DNA from: an uncultured Prevotellaceae bacterium
GTDB taxonomy: Bacteria; Bacteroidota; Bacteroidia; Bacteroidales; Bacteroidaceae
DNA: 64,000 nucleotides
Direction: 5' to 3'
Assembly (NCBI GenBank): GCA_900316575.1
Contig: ONDJ01000002.1
Coordinates: forward strand, 124,001 to 188,000
The position numbers were made by a program, and so were the translations under genes. How positions within the stretch are numbered: the stretch's first letter is position 1; every line of letters begins with the position of its first letter. Below the pieces are notes generated by a model. That model searched no databases, had not been told where the DNA came from, and saw only the letters and a program-made list of their open reading frames with translations. This document shows, in pieces, positions 37,357 to 47,247 of the stretch.

Positions 37357-40300
37357 ATGCAAAACAAAGGATTTATCAAGTTCATCGCAGTGGCGCTGAC
37401 CCTGATTTGTCTCTTCTATTTCTCATTCTCATTTGTGACACGTCACTATGAGAATAAAGCCGCTGCTATTGCCGCTGCTAAAGGAGAGGATGCGGGCAAA
37501 GCCTACTTAGACTCCATGATGAACGAGAAAGTTTTCCTCAACTGGAAAACGCTCAAGGAATGCCAAACACTTCAAATAGGCCTCGGTCTTGACTTGGAAG
37601 GTGGTATGAATGTTATCCTTGAAGTGAGCATCCCCGATGTTGTCAAGAACTTGGCTGGCGAGAACGCAAAAGATCCCGCCGTGCTTAAAGCTATTGACAC
37701 TGCCAATAAAGGCGTAAAGAAGGGCGAAGGCGACTTTGTGGACCTATTCGTAAAAGCCTATCAACAAGCCAATGGACAAAACAAGCTGGGGGCTATATTT
37801 GCAGAAAATCTTAAAGAAGATGGCATTACTTTCAAGAGCACTGATGCTCAAGTTGCCACAGCTTTGTTGAAACAGGTTGAAACGGCTGTTAACAACTCAA
37901 ACGAAGTAGTTCGCACACGTATTGACCGCTTTGGTGTGGCTCAGCCCAACATCCAGATACTCCGCGGTCGTGGACAGCTTGGCCAGATTATGGTTGAAAT
38001 GCCTGGTATCAAGGAACCCGAACGTGTACGTAAGTTGCTCCAAGGAAGTGCTAACCTTGAGTTCTGGGAGACCTATCGCATGAACGAAGTTGAAGGTGCA
38101 CTCAAAGAACTTGATAGCCGCTATGCTCAGTTCCTTAAAACGGGTAAAATAGCGGCTCCTGCCGACAGCACGACGCTTGCAGCTACTGACAGCACAGCGT
38201 CCGACACGACATTGGCTGCTGCCACTGCAGGAAAAACCGACACACCGAAGAAAGACGATGCTGCTTCAGCCAACGAACATCCATTGTTTAGCCACCTTGT
38301 ACAAGCTGGCATCTCTGCCGATGGCTGTATCGCAGGTTTAGTAAGAGCTTCGGACACTGCCGAAGTCAACAAAATCATTTACTCAGAAATAGCCGAGCAA
38401 GTACTTCCCCAAGACCTTCGTTTGGCATGGGGCGTAAAAGCTTCAAGCTACTATTCTGGCAATGTCTTTGAACTCTACTTGCTCAAATCGGGCGACAAGG
38501 GTGAAGCTTCTATGCAAGGCGATATCATTGCTAAAGCTAAGGACGACTTCAACCAACAGCACCACCCCATTGTAACAATGACCATGAATAGTGGTGGTGC
38601 ACGCGACTGGGCAAATCTTACTCGCAACAATATCAATAAGTGCGTAGCTATCGTGCTTGATGGATATGTTTATAGTGCCCCTGTAGTGCGCAGCGAAATT
38701 AGCGGCGGTAATAGCGAAATCAGTGGTAACTTCACCACTGATGATACGCGTGACCTTGCCACGGTGCTCAACTCAGGTAAGATGCCTGCTCCCACTAAGA
38801 TTGTTCAGGAAGAAACTGTAGGTCCAAGCCTTGGTGACGCTTCAATTCGCGCTGGTTTCACAGCTTGTATTGTTGCATTCGTACTGCTGATGATCTACAT
38901 GTGCTTGATGTATGGCTTCATTCCTGGAATGGTAGCCAACGGCGCATTGATTTTGAACTTCTTCTTCACCTTCGGCGTACTCATATCGTTCCAAGCCGCA
39001 CTAACCATGAGCGGTATTGCGGGTATGGTACTTGCCTTGGGTATGGCAGTGGATGCCAACGTGCTTATCTATGAGCGTACGAAAGAAGAACTTCGTGCAG
39101 GCAAGAACATCAAGAGTGCCCTGGCTGATGGTTATGGCAATGCGTTCTCAGCCATCTTCGACTCCAACCTCACTAGTATCATTACGGCCGTTATCCTTTA
39201 CAACTTCGGTACAGGTCCTATTCGTGGTTTCGCCATGACACTGGGCATCGGCATCGTTGCTTCATTCTTCACTGCCGTATGGATGACACGCATGGTTTAC
39301 GAACACTTCCATGCCCGCGACAAGTGGCTTGGACTGACCTTCACCACACCCATCTTCCGCAACTTCCTCACCAACACCAAGGTGAAGTTCATGGAAGCTT
39401 CAAGTAAGTCGTTTGTCATATTCGGTATCTTGGCTATAGTCTTCATCGGCTCTTTGGTGGTTCGCGGATTGTCGGAAGGCATTGACTTCACCGGTGGTCG
39501 CAACTACGTCATTGAGTTTGAACAAAAAGACGTTACTCCCGAAGCTGTAGCGGAAGCCGTAGCGGATAAAGTTAAAGCCAAAGACCCCAATGCAACCGTA
39601 AGTGCCATCAGCATTGTAACAACAAGCAATCCCGCTGTGCGTCTGACAACGAACTATAAGATTGACGACGATGCTGAAAGTGTGGACCAAGAAGTAGAAC
39701 AGTTTATTTGGAGTGCTCTTTCTGAGAAGGGTCTCATCAAGGCAGACTACAACACATTCAAGGATCGCGACAACAAAACTGGTGGTTCTATCATCAGCGC
39801 CCAAAAGGTTGGTCCGAGCGTAGCAGCTGACATGACACGAAGTGCCTTTATCAGCGTTGTACTCTCGCTCATTGCCATCTTCCTCTACATTCTTGTTCGC
39901 TTCCGCAATGTAGCCTTCTCTGTAGGTTCTGTCTTCGCTTTGGTAGTTGACGTTCTATTTATCATCGGCATGTACAGCGTATGTTGGGGCTGGGTTCCCT
40001 TCTCGCTTGAAGTGGACCAAACATTCATCGGAGCAGTTTTGACCGCTATCGGTTACTCCATCAATGACAAGGTGGTGGTGTTCGACCGCATACGTGAAAA
40101 CCTCAAGCTCTATCCCACACGTCCTACGAAACAACTACTCAACGACTCGCTGAACCAAACACTCTGTCGCACCGTGACCACATCGCTCACAACGCTCTTG
40201 GTGTTGCTCTGTATCTTCTTCCTCGGTGGCGATAGCATTCGCTCGTTTAGCTTCGCTATGATTTTGGGTGTTATCTTCGGAACGATGTCTTCCATCTTCC

Positions 40301-40368
40301 TTGCTTCACCCATTGCTTACCGCCTGCTCAACCGCAAGCGTATCGTTGAGGCTAAAGAAGAGGCTTAA
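37357..40368 (+). CDS. secDF: Fused protein translocase subunit SecDF
   Basis: 1003 aa. A membrane partner of SecYEG that uses the proton gradient to drive late steps of export. SecD part: first helix at about 8-25, large periplasmic P1 domain with DLEGGMNVILE and RIDRFGVAQPNIQ, then helices near GFTACIVAFVLLMIYMCL and GMAVDANVLIYERTKEEL. SecF part: IDFTGGRNYVIEF and the second helix bundle ending IGYSINDKVVVFDRIRENL. Bacteroidetes usually carry this fused form. A Thr/Ala/Ser-rich insert (about 265-300) is inside the P1 region. The ATG at 37357 is chosen over an upstream TTG. Confidence 0.96.
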   Translation: MQNKGFIKFIAVALTLICLFYFSFSFVTRHYENKAAAIAAAKGEDAGKAYLDSMMNEKVFLNWKTLKECQTLQIGLGLDLEGGMNVILEVSIPDVVKNLAGENAKDPAVLKAIDTANKGVKKGEGDFVDLFVKAYQQANGQNKLGAIFAENLKEDGITFKSTDAQVATALLKQVETAVNNSNEVVRTRIDRFGVAQPNIQILRGRGQLGQIMVEMPGIKEPERVRKLLQGSANLEFWETYRMNEVEGALKELDSRYAQFLKTGKIAAPADSTTLAATDSTASDTTLAAATAGKTDTPKKDDAASANEHPLFSHLVQAGISADGCIAGLVRASDTAEVNKIIYSEIAEQVLPQDLRLAWGVKASSYYSGNVFELYLLKSGDKGEASMQGDIIAKAKDDFNQQHHPIVTMTMNSGGARDWANLTRNNINKCVAIVLDGYVYSAPVVRSEISGGNSEISGNFTTDDTRDLATVLNSGKMPAPTKIVQEETVGPSLGDASIRAGFTACIVAFVLLMIYMCLMYGFIPGMVANGALILNFFFTFGVLISFQAALTMSGIAGMVLALGMAVDANVLIYERTKEELRAGKNIKSALADGYGNAFSAIFDSNLTSIITAVILYNFGTGPIRGFAMTLGIGIVASFFTAVWMTRMVYEHFHARDKWLGLTFTTPIFRNFLTNTKVKFMEASSKSFVIFGILAIVFIGSLVVRGLSEGIDFTGGRNYVIEFEQKDVTPEAVAEAVADKVKAKDPNATVSAISIVTTSNPAVRLTTNYKIDDDAESVDQEVEQFIWSALSEKGLIKADYNTFKDRDNKTGGSIISAQKVGPSVAADMTRSAFISVVLSLIAIFLYILVRFRNVAFSVGSVFALVVDVLFIIGMYSVCWGWVPFSLEVDQTFIGAVLTAIGYSINDKVVVFDRIRENLKLYPTRPTKQLLNDSLNQTLCRTVTTSLTTLLVLLCIFFLGGDSIRSFSFAMILGVIFGTMSSIFLASPIAYRLLNRKRIVEAKEEA

Positions 40369-40395
40369 CCCTACTTACATAGTTTACTATTACCT

Positions 40396-40441
40396 ATTTG
40401 CTCCTGCCCTAATGATTACCGGGCGGGAGCAAATTGTTTTC
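40396..40441 (+). terminator. Intrinsic terminator of secDF
   Basis: 14-bp stem with one G-U pair (40396-40409 with 40421-40434) and a TGTTTT tail. Confidence 0.8.
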
Positions 40442-40500
40442 AAAGTCGTTAACTTAAACTAAAAACTCACGAAGCAAACACAAGAGCTACTTATTGTTTG

Positions 40501-40508
40501 TATATTTG
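40501..40508 (+). promoter_or_regulatory. porX -7 box (TATATTTG)
   Basis: TATATTTG 23 bases before the ATG at 40531 fits TAnnTTTG. Confidence 0.6.
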
Positions 40509-40530
40509 CCGCGAAAGAAACTAATTTATA

Positions 40531-42087
40531 ATGACAATGGCTTCACGACTTCTTTGGGTTGACGACGAAATTGACATGCTCCGTCCCCACATTATATTTC
40601 TCAAGAACAAAGGCTACGATGTGACCACTTGCAACAACGGCTCAGACGCTTTGCGCCACTGCCAAGAAAAGCCGTTCGACCTCATACTTTTGGACGAGAA
40701 CATGCCGGGGCTAAGCGGGCTGGAAACCTTGCAAGGCATCAAGGAATTACAACCTGACGTACCTGTCGTGATGGTAACAAAAAATGAAGAAGAAGACTTG
40801 ATGGACCAAGCTATTGGCGCACAGATAGCCGATTATCTGATCAAGCCTGTCAATCCTAACCAAATTCTTCTCTCACTGAAAAAAAACATTCACCAGCGAG
40901 AAATTGTGAGCGAAGCCACTCAGTCGGGCTATAGCCGTGCATTCCTTGAGTTACAAGAACAGATCGATGCCAATCCCGACTTTGAGCAATGGAAAGAGCT
41001 CTACCGCCGTTTAGTGCGCTGGGAATTGCAACTCAGCGAAAATTCTGCTCCCATGGCAGACATGCTCGCGACTCAGAAAGAAGAAGCCAACCGAGCATTT
41101 TTCCGTTTTATCAAAGAGCATTACGAAGATTGGGTGAACAAACCCGAAGAACGTCCGCTCATAAGCCCTGATGTAATGAAGCGTAAGGTCTTTCCCTTGC
41201 TACGCGAAGGTCGGCAGGTATATATGCTTGTGTTGGACAACTTTCGCTATGACCAATGGCGCATACTATCTCCTGAACTTTCTGAGGCTTTCGATATTGA
41301 CGAAGATCTCTACCTTGGCATCTTACCCACGGCAACAGGCTATGCGCGCAATGCCATCTTCTCGGGACTAATGCCAGCTGATATAAAAAAAATGTATCCT
41401 CACCTTTGGGTAGAGGAAACGCAAGAAGAAGGCAAAAACCTACACGAAGAAGAGCTCCTACGATTACAAATGGAGCGTTTCCGCAGGAAGGAACAATTCA
41501 CCTATAACAAGCTCAATGACAGCCTTGCAGCCGAACGTGTAATTGGCAACATAAGTGCAATGGCTCGCGTTCCTCTAAATGTACTTGTTGTCAACTTTAT
41601 TGATATTCTCTCTCATGCCCGCACCGATTCGCGAATGGTACGCGAACTGATGGCTGACGAAGCTGCTTATCGAAGCATCACGCTCTCATGGTTTCGCCAC
41701 ACGGCTGTGAAAGAACTCTTCGCGATGCTTGCTGCGCAAGATGCTGACATCATTATTACGACTGACCATGGTAGCATCCACGTGGACACACCCATAAAAG
41801 TAGTTGGTGACCGCGAAGTGAACACCAATCTGCGCTATAAATTAGGAAAAAATCTTTCCTATCCCCATCGTGATGTTTTTGAAATGAAACAGCCTGCTAA
41901 CGTAGGGCTCCCAACGCCTAATCTTTCTACGATCTATATCTTTGCCGGCGGACGCAATTTCTTTGCTTATCCTAACAATTACAATCACTACGTGCAGTAC
42001 TATCGCAACACGTTCCAGCATGGTGGCATTTCGTTGGAGGAAATGCTCATCCCGTTGGTTCACTTACGCCCTAAACGCAATCGGTAG
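40531..42087 (+). CDS. porX: Response regulator with PglZ domain (PorX)
   Basis: 518 aa. The N-terminal receiver domain has the acidic pair DDE near 11-13, the phospho-acceptor Asp55 in LILLDENMPG and Lys105 in YLIKP. A helical linker is followed by a C-terminal PglZ/alkaline-phosphatase-like domain from about 205 (VLDNFRYDQWRIL, PTATGYARNAIFSGLMP, IITTDHGSIHVD). This is the PorX architecture: in Porphyromonas it works with the kinase PorY and an ECF sigma factor to control type IX secretion genes. porY is not adjacent, which is usual. The start may be the first or third residue (MTM). Confidence 0.93.
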   Translation: MTMASRLLWVDDEIDMLRPHIIFLKNKGYDVTTCNNGSDALRHCQEKPFDLILLDENMPGLSGLETLQGIKELQPDVPVVMVTKNEEEDLMDQAIGAQIADYLIKPVNPNQILLSLKKNIHQREIVSEATQSGYSRAFLELQEQIDANPDFEQWKELYRRLVRWELQLSENSAPMADMLATQKEEANRAFFRFIKEHYEDWVNKPEERPLISPDVMKRKVFPLLREGRQVYMLVLDNFRYDQWRILSPELSEAFDIDEDLYLGILPTATGYARNAIFSGLMPADIKKMYPHLWVEETQEEGKNLHEEELLRLQMERFRRKEQFTYNKLNDSLAAERVIGNISAMARVPLNVLVVNFIDILSHARTDSRMVRELMADEAAYRSITLSWFRHTAVKELFAMLAAQDADIIITTDHGSIHVDTPIKVVGDREVNTNLRYKLGKNLSYPHRDVFEMKQPANVGLPTPNLSTIYIFAGGRNFFAYPNNYNHYVQYYRNTFQHGGISLEEMLIPLVHLRPKRNR

Positions 42088-42106
42088 GTAACGCTGCGTC
42101 AAATCG

Positions 42107-44923
42107 CTATAATTCTGATTGCAGGAATTTAGCGGTAAAACCTTTTCCTTTTTTAACAACAGCCTCGGGAGTACCTGTGGCAACAATGGTGCCACCGCCA
42201 CGCCCGCCGTCTGGCCCCATATCGATCAGATAGTCTGCGCATTTGATGACATCCATGTTGTGCTCAATGACGATTACGGTATTTCCTTTGTTGACCAATC
42301 TTTGCAGCACACCAAGCAACACGCGGATGTCTTCGAAGTGAAGCCCCGTTGTAGGTTCATCTAATATATATACGGTACGACCCGTATCGCGCTTAGACAA
42401 TTCGGTAGCTAACTTTACACGTTGGCTCTCGCCGCCACTAAGTGTGGTGCTGCTTTGCCCTAATTTGATATAGCCCAAACCGACTTCTTGCAGCACTTTA
42501 ATTTTATGAAGTATGCTCGGCACATGTTCAAAGAACTCTACAGCTTGGTTGATGGTCATATCCAACACGTCGGCTATACTCTTTCCACGATAGCGCACTT
42601 CGAGTGTTTCGCGATTGTATCGTTTGCCATGGCATGTTTCGCACGGCACAAGCACATCTGGCAAGAAGTTCATCTCTATGGTCTTATAGCCACTTCCCTT
42701 GCAAGTCTCACACCGCCCGCCTTTCACATTAAAAGAGAAACGCCCTGCTTTGTAAGCGCGAATTTTAGACTCGGGCAGTTCCACAAAGAGTGAACGGATA
42801 TCACTAAACACTCCAGTGTAAGTTGCTGGATTGGAACGTGGTGTGCGCCCTATGGGGCTTTGGTCCACGCTCACCACCTTGTCCACATATTCCAATCCTT
42901 CCACTTTGTCGTAAGGGAGTGGTGCTTGCAACGAACGATAGATCTTTTGGGAAAGTATGGGCTGCAATGTTTCGTTGATCAGTGTGCTCTTGCCGCTTCC
43001 ACTCACACCTGTGACACAAATGAAAGTGCCGAGTGGAAATTCTGCCGTAACGTTTTTCAGGTTATTGCCTTTCGCACCAATAATCCGCAGCAGCTTTTCA
43101 TTGCCTTCACGTCTTTCTTTGGGCACTTCAATAGTGCGCTTTCCACATAGATAATCAGCAGTGAGCGTACCAGCCTTCAGCATTTCTTGTGGTGTTCCTT
43201 GGAATACTATTTCCCCGCCTTTGCGTCCTGCCATCGGACCGACATCTACAATATAATCGGCTGAAAGCATCATGTCTTTGTCGTGCTCAACGACAACAAC
43301 CGTATTGCCCGTATCGCGCAATTGCTGTAGGGAACGGATGAGTCGCACATTATCGCGCTGATGCAGGCCGATGCTCGGTTCGTCAAGGATATAAAGCACA
43401 TTTACAAGCTGCGATCCTATCTGCGTGGCGAGACGTATGCGCTGACTTTCGCCTCCACTGAGCGAAGCTGTGGAGCGTGCTAATGAAAGATAATCTAAGC
43501 CAACGTCAACGAGGAAACGTAGTCGCGTGCGCAATTCCTTGAGTATTTCGTGCGCAATAACGGCTTGGTGGCCTTCAAGACTGGTTTCCACTTTTTCTGC
43601 CCACTCTGAAAGTTCGCCGATATCCATGGAAGCAAGCTCATAGATATTCTTACCTGCAAAGCGATAGGAGAGTGCTTCATCGTTGAGACGTGCTCCGTGG
43701 CAATGGGGACAGGTTTGTGTATGAGCAAAGCTATCGGCCCATTTTCGTGCTGCGGCTGTCATTTCTGTGTCGGCCATCTGATTGATGTACTTCACCAATC
43801 CGCCAAAATCGACGTAATAGTCATTGGTTGTTCCGGCTATGCGCGCCGGAATGCGGAGGCGGTCGGGCGTTCCGCCTATGATTTCGCTAAGCGCTTCTTC
43901 GGGCAGTTCGGCAATGGGCGTTTTGAGGTCGGCATCGTATTTAAGCAATACTGCTTCTACCTGTTGGAAGATAAACACCTTGCGATACTTTCCCAAAGGT
44001 GCCAACCCGCCTTCATAAATACTCAGGCGTGGGTCGGGTACAACCTTTTCTCGGTCGATAACACTGACATAGCCCAGACCTTTACATTGGGGGCAAGCAC
44101 CTTGAACGGAATTGAACGAGAAATTGTGAGGAGCTGGCTCACGATATGCCAAACCCGTTGCGGGGTCCATAAGTCGGCGGCTATAAAAGCGGGATGTTCC
44201 TGTTTCGGCATCAAGAAGTATCATGAGCCCATCGCCTTGCGACATTGTTTGTGCCACAGAGTGTGCTAAACGGTCTTTGTCCTTAGCTTGTACGCGCAGA
44301 CGATCTACCACGACTTCGATGTCGTGGTTCTTATATCGGTCCACTTTCATGCCGCGCACCACTTCCATCACTTCGCCATCAACGCGCACGTTAAGAAAGC
44401 CTTTTTTGCGCACACTCTCGAAGAGTTCGCGATAGTGTCCCTTGCGGCCTCTGACTAAAGGTGCTAGCAGATAGACTTTGCGCTCTTCGTAGTCGTCTAA
44501 GATAAGATCTACGATTTGTTCTTCAGTGTAGCGCACCATTCGCTCGCCGCTCTTATACGAATAGGCCACGCCAGCGCGGGCATAAAGTAGTCTGAGGAAA
44601 TCGTAGATTTCGGTAACTGTGCCTACGGTGGAACGCGGGTTCTTGTTGGTGGTCTTTTGCTCTATGCTGATGACGGGGCTGAGCCCTGAGATTTTATCTA
44701 CATCGGGGCGTTCCAGGTTGTCGAGGAAATTGCGGGCGTAGGACGAGAAGGTCTCTACATAGCGACGCTGACCTTCGGCATAAAGTGTGTCGAAAGCCAG
44801 CGAACTCTTGCCACTTCCGCTCAGTCCGGTAATGACGCTGAGTTTATGGCGAGGCAAAGTTGCATCAATGTTCTTGAGGTTGTGCACCCTTGCCCCGAAG
44901 ATTTCTATGGAGTCGTTTGGCAT
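42107..44923 (-). CDS. uvrA: Excinuclease ABC subunit A
   Basis: 938 aa from the ATG at 44923 (MPNDSIEIFGARVHN). The damage-recognition ATPase of nucleotide excision repair. Two ABC modules: Walker A GLSGSGKSSLAF near 33 and GVSGSGKSTLIN near 640; signatures LSGGESQRIRLA and LSGGESQRVKLA. The C-terminal zinc module (CETCKGSGY...PCETCHG) is intact. In the first zinc module only the second CxxC (ACPQCKGLG) remains; the first reads LMDPATGLAYREP without cysteines. It follows a CHU_C-type gene by 21 bases, so the two are likely cotranscribed. It converges on porX with a 19-base gap. Confidence 0.94.
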   Translation of the reverse strand: MPNDSIEIFGARVHNLKNIDATLPRHKLSVITGLSGSGKSSLAFDTLYAEGQRRYVETFSSYARNFLDNLERPDVDKISGLSPVISIEQKTTNKNPRSTVGTVTEIYDFLRLLYARAGVAYSYKSGERMVRYTEEQIVDLILDDYEERKVYLLAPLVRGRKGHYRELFESVRKKGFLNVRVDGEVMEVVRGMKVDRYKNHDIEVVVDRLRVQAKDKDRLAHSVAQTMSQGDGLMILLDAETGTSRFYSRRLMDPATGLAYREPAPHNFSFNSVQGACPQCKGLGYVSVIDREKVVPDPRLSIYEGGLAPLGKYRKVFIFQQVEAVLLKYDADLKTPIAELPEEALSEIIGGTPDRLRIPARIAGTTNDYYVDFGGLVKYINQMADTEMTAAARKWADSFAHTQTCPHCHGARLNDEALSYRFAGKNIYELASMDIGELSEWAEKVETSLEGHQAVIAHEILKELRTRLRFLVDVGLDYLSLARSTASLSGGESQRIRLATQIGSQLVNVLYILDEPSIGLHQRDNVRLIRSLQQLRDTGNTVVVVEHDKDMMLSADYIVDVGPMAGRKGGEIVFQGTPQEMLKAGTLTADYLCGKRTIEVPKERREGNEKLLRIIGAKGNNLKNVTAEFPLGTFICVTGVSGSGKSTLINETLQPILSQKIYRSLQAPLPYDKVEGLEYVDKVVSVDQSPIGRTPRSNPATYTGVFSDIRSLFVELPESKIRAYKAGRFSFNVKGGRCETCKGSGYKTIEMNFLPDVLVPCETCHGKRYNRETLEVRYRGKSIADVLDMTINQAVEFFEHVPSILHKIKVLQEVGLGYIKLGQSSTTLSGGESQRVKLATELSKRDTGRTVYILDEPTTGLHFEDIRVLLGVLQRLVNKGNTVIVIEHNMDVIKCADYLIDMGPDGGRGGGTIVATGTPEAVVKKGKGFTAKFLQSEL

Positions 44924-44944
44924 GGGAGATAATTTCAAAAATGG

Positions 44945-45619
44945 CTATTGGTTTCCTTCGCGATAGCCTGAGAGAACGTTGATGGTCTTACGTATGTTGA
45001 AACGGCGTCCATCGGCTCCCAAGGCATCGACGCGCAGGTAGTAGGCTCCATCGGGCACCACGCGACCACCTGAGCGTCCGTCCCAACCACCGGCTGGATT
45101 GTCCCACTCATAGATGAGCCGGCCTGAGCGCGAAAACACTTGAGCCTTGAATTTCACAATACTCTGCCAGCCACTTTTGGCCCTGAGCACATCGTTAGCT
45201 CCGTCGTTGTTGGGTGTAATGACATTGGGAAACTCCAACATCGACTCGCGAATGTTCACCGAAAAAGGTGTTTCCTGCTCGTATTCTATGGTGTCGTTGC
45301 TCTGCACAAAAGAAACCCTAAGTTCTATGAAGAACGTACCCGACTGCGTGAAGGAGAATTCCGTGTCGGCATCGTAGCGTATGAGGAAGGGAGCTGTCTC
45401 GCCCGAACGGATGAAACGCCATTCGTAGAGCACAGTGTAATCGTCGGCATCTGATACATTCGACGTGAATGTAGCGTTGAAGGGAGCCGAGCCGTCGTAT
45501 TCTGTAACCTCTTGCGTAAATCCCAGGCTATCTACATAGGTCATCTTGGGGTCGGCGTTGGGTTGTGCCACAAGTATGAGCGGACACAACAACAGTAGAA
45601 AAAGAATTTGTTTCATCAT
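44945..45619 (-). CDS. Secreted protein with gliding-motility/CHU_C-type C-terminal domain
   Basis: 224 aa with a signal peptide (MMKQILFLLLLCPLILVAQ). A PKD-like beta sandwich (about 45-130; FNATFTSN, YEWRF, GTFFIELRV) is followed by the CHU_C or type B T9SS domain: FPNVITPNNDGANDVLRAK, VFSRSGRLIYEWDNPAGGWDGR, VPDGAYYLRVDALG. Proteins with this end are exported by the type IX system; when this short, the protein may be a component of that machinery rather than a cargo. It lies upstream of uvrA in one unit. Confidence 0.82.
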   Translation of the reverse strand: MMKQILFLLLLCPLILVAQPNADPKMTYVDSLGFTQEVTEYDGSAPFNATFTSNVSDADDYTVLYEWRFIRSGETAPFLIRYDADTEFSFTQSGTFFIELRVSFVQSNDTIEYEQETPFSVNIRESMLEFPNVITPNNDGANDVLRAKSGWQSIVKFKAQVFSRSGRLIYEWDNPAGGWDGRSGGRVVPDGAYYLRVDALGADGRRFNIRKTINVLSGYREGNQ

Positions 45620-45766
45620 TAGCGTGTCAGAGAAAAGAGAAAACTCATAAAAATAAAACGCGAAATGCCCACGGAAATTATATCACGGGCGCATGAAAAG
45701 CGGTGTTAATCCGTCCTATTCACACAAAAACAGCCCGCGCTCTATAAAAGAACCGCCCCAAAGCTG

Positions 45767-45774
45767 TATTTTTG
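45767..45774 (+). promoter_or_regulatory. tyrS -7 box (TATTTTTG)
   Basis: TATTTTTG fits TAnnTTTG, 54 bases before the tyrS ATG. It overlaps the TTG that begins the longer open frame, which is therefore not the start. Confidence 0.55.
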
Positions 45775-45828
45775 CGCGCAAAAGTAATCAGAAACCATCA
45801 ACAACACAAACTGAATTTTCTCATTCCG

Positions 45829-47124
45829 ATGAATTTTGTAGAAGAACTCACATGGCGCGGCATGGTTCACCAGATGATGCCCGGCACCTCCGAACAACTC
45901 CAGAAAGAGCAGACCACGGCCTACGTAGGTATCGACCCCACAGCCGATAGCCTCCACATTGGGCACCTGTGCTCCGTGATGATCTTGCGCCACTTCCAGC
46001 GCTGCGGCCACAAGCCGCTGGCCCTCGTGGGCGGAGCAACTGGCATGATCGGCGACCCGAGCGGCAAAAGTCAGGAGCGCAACCTGCTCACACCCGAAAT
46101 CCTTGAACACAACAAGCAGTGCATCAAGGCCCAGCTCGCCAAGTTTCTCGACTTCGACTCTAAGCTCTCTAATGGTGCTGAGCTCGTTGACAACTATGAG
46201 TGGATGAAGGACTACGGCTTCCTCGACTTCGTACGCGAAGTGGGCAAGCACATCACGGTCAACTATATGATGGCCAAAGACAGCGTGAAGAAACGTCTCA
46301 ACGGCGAAGCCAGCGACGGACTTTCGTTCACCGAGTTTAGCTACCAGCTTCTGCAAGGCTACGACTTTCTCCATCTTTTCCGCACCAAGAACTGCAAGCT
46401 CCAAATGGGTGGCAGCGACCAGTGGGGCAACATCACCACTGGCACTGAGCTTATCCGCCGCACCCTCGGCCCCGAAGCGCAGGCTTATGCACTGACCTGC
46501 CCACTCATCACAAAGGCCGACGGACGCAAGTTTGGAAAGACCGAGCAGGGCAACGTATGGCTCGACCCCCATCGCACCACGCCCTACCGCTTCTACCAGT
46601 TCTGGCTCAACGTCAGCGACGAAGAGGCTCAGCGCTACATCAAAATCTTCACCTCCCTGTCTCGCGAAGAGATTGAAGCCCTCATTCAGGAGCAGGAGCA
46701 AGACCCAGCCCGCCGCGTACTCCAGAAGCGTTTGGGCGAGGAAGTCACCTCGATGGTACACAGCCGCGAAGCCTGGGAGCAAGCTGTTGAAGCCAGCCAG
46801 ATCCTCTTCGGTCGCGCCACGAAGGAGAGCCTCCTGCACCTCGACGAAGAAACCCTCCTGCAAGTGTTCGACGGAGTGCCCCGCTTCACGCTCTCGAAGG
46901 ATCAAGTTCTTGGCCAGAAAGCCGTAGATGTCTTTGCCGAAAAGACGCAATGCTTTGCCTCAAAAGGCGAAATGCGCAAGCTCACACAAGGCGGCGGCGT
47001 GAGTCTGAACAAAGAGAAACTACAAGCCTTCGACCGCCTCATTGACGAAGCAGACCTCATCGGAGGCCGCCACCTGCTCGTACAGCGCGGCAAGAAAAAC
47101 TACTATCTCATCACCGTGGAATAA
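45829..47124 (+). CDS. tyrS: Tyrosyl-tRNA synthetase
   Basis: 431 aa class I synthetase. DSLHIGHL carries the HIGH motif, [12 protein letters not shown] the tyrosine/adenylate site, and [10 protein letters not shown] is the KMSKS-equivalent (KFGKT) loop. The C-terminus ([11 protein letters not shown]...[23 protein letters not shown]) is an S4-like RNA-binding domain. The start at 45829 ([11 protein letters not shown]) follows from the promoter position. It ends into a repeat-rich spacer with no obvious terminator. Confidence 0.97.
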   Translation: MNFVEELTWRGMVHQMMPGTSEQLQKEQTTAYVGIDPTADSLHIGHLCSVMILRHFQRCGHKPLALVGGATGMIGDPSGKSQERNLLTPEILEHNKQCIKAQLAKFLDFDSKLSNGAELVDNYEWMKDYGFLDFVREVGKHITVNYMMAKDSVKKRLNGEASDGLSFTEFSYQLLQGYDFLHLFRTKNCKLQMGGSDQWGNITTGTELIRRTLGPEAQAYALTCPLITKADGRKFGKTEQGNVWLDPHRTTPYRFYQFWLNVSDEEAQRYIKIFTSLSREEIEALIQEQEQDPARRVLQKRLGEEVTSMVHSREAWEQAVEASQILFGRATKESLLHLDEETLLQVFDGVPRFTLSKDQVLGQKAVDVFAEKTQCFASKGEMRKLTQGGGVSLNKEKLQAFDRLIDEADLIGGRHLLVQRGKKNYYLITVE

Positions 47125-47247
47125 CATCCACCGTCACAACCACCCCGCTTCGCGCATCCATTAACGAAGCCAAGGGAAACCACACGCCCTATACGCCCTC
47201 GCCCCCTACGCTGACGCTTCCCGCCAGCGGACATAAATCCACCTTGG

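Noticed and set aside
45742-46950. A 402-codon minus-strand frame opposite tyrS
   Set aside because: tyrS is unambiguous on the plus strand; the opposing frame is Glu/Val/Leu-rich shadow sequence.
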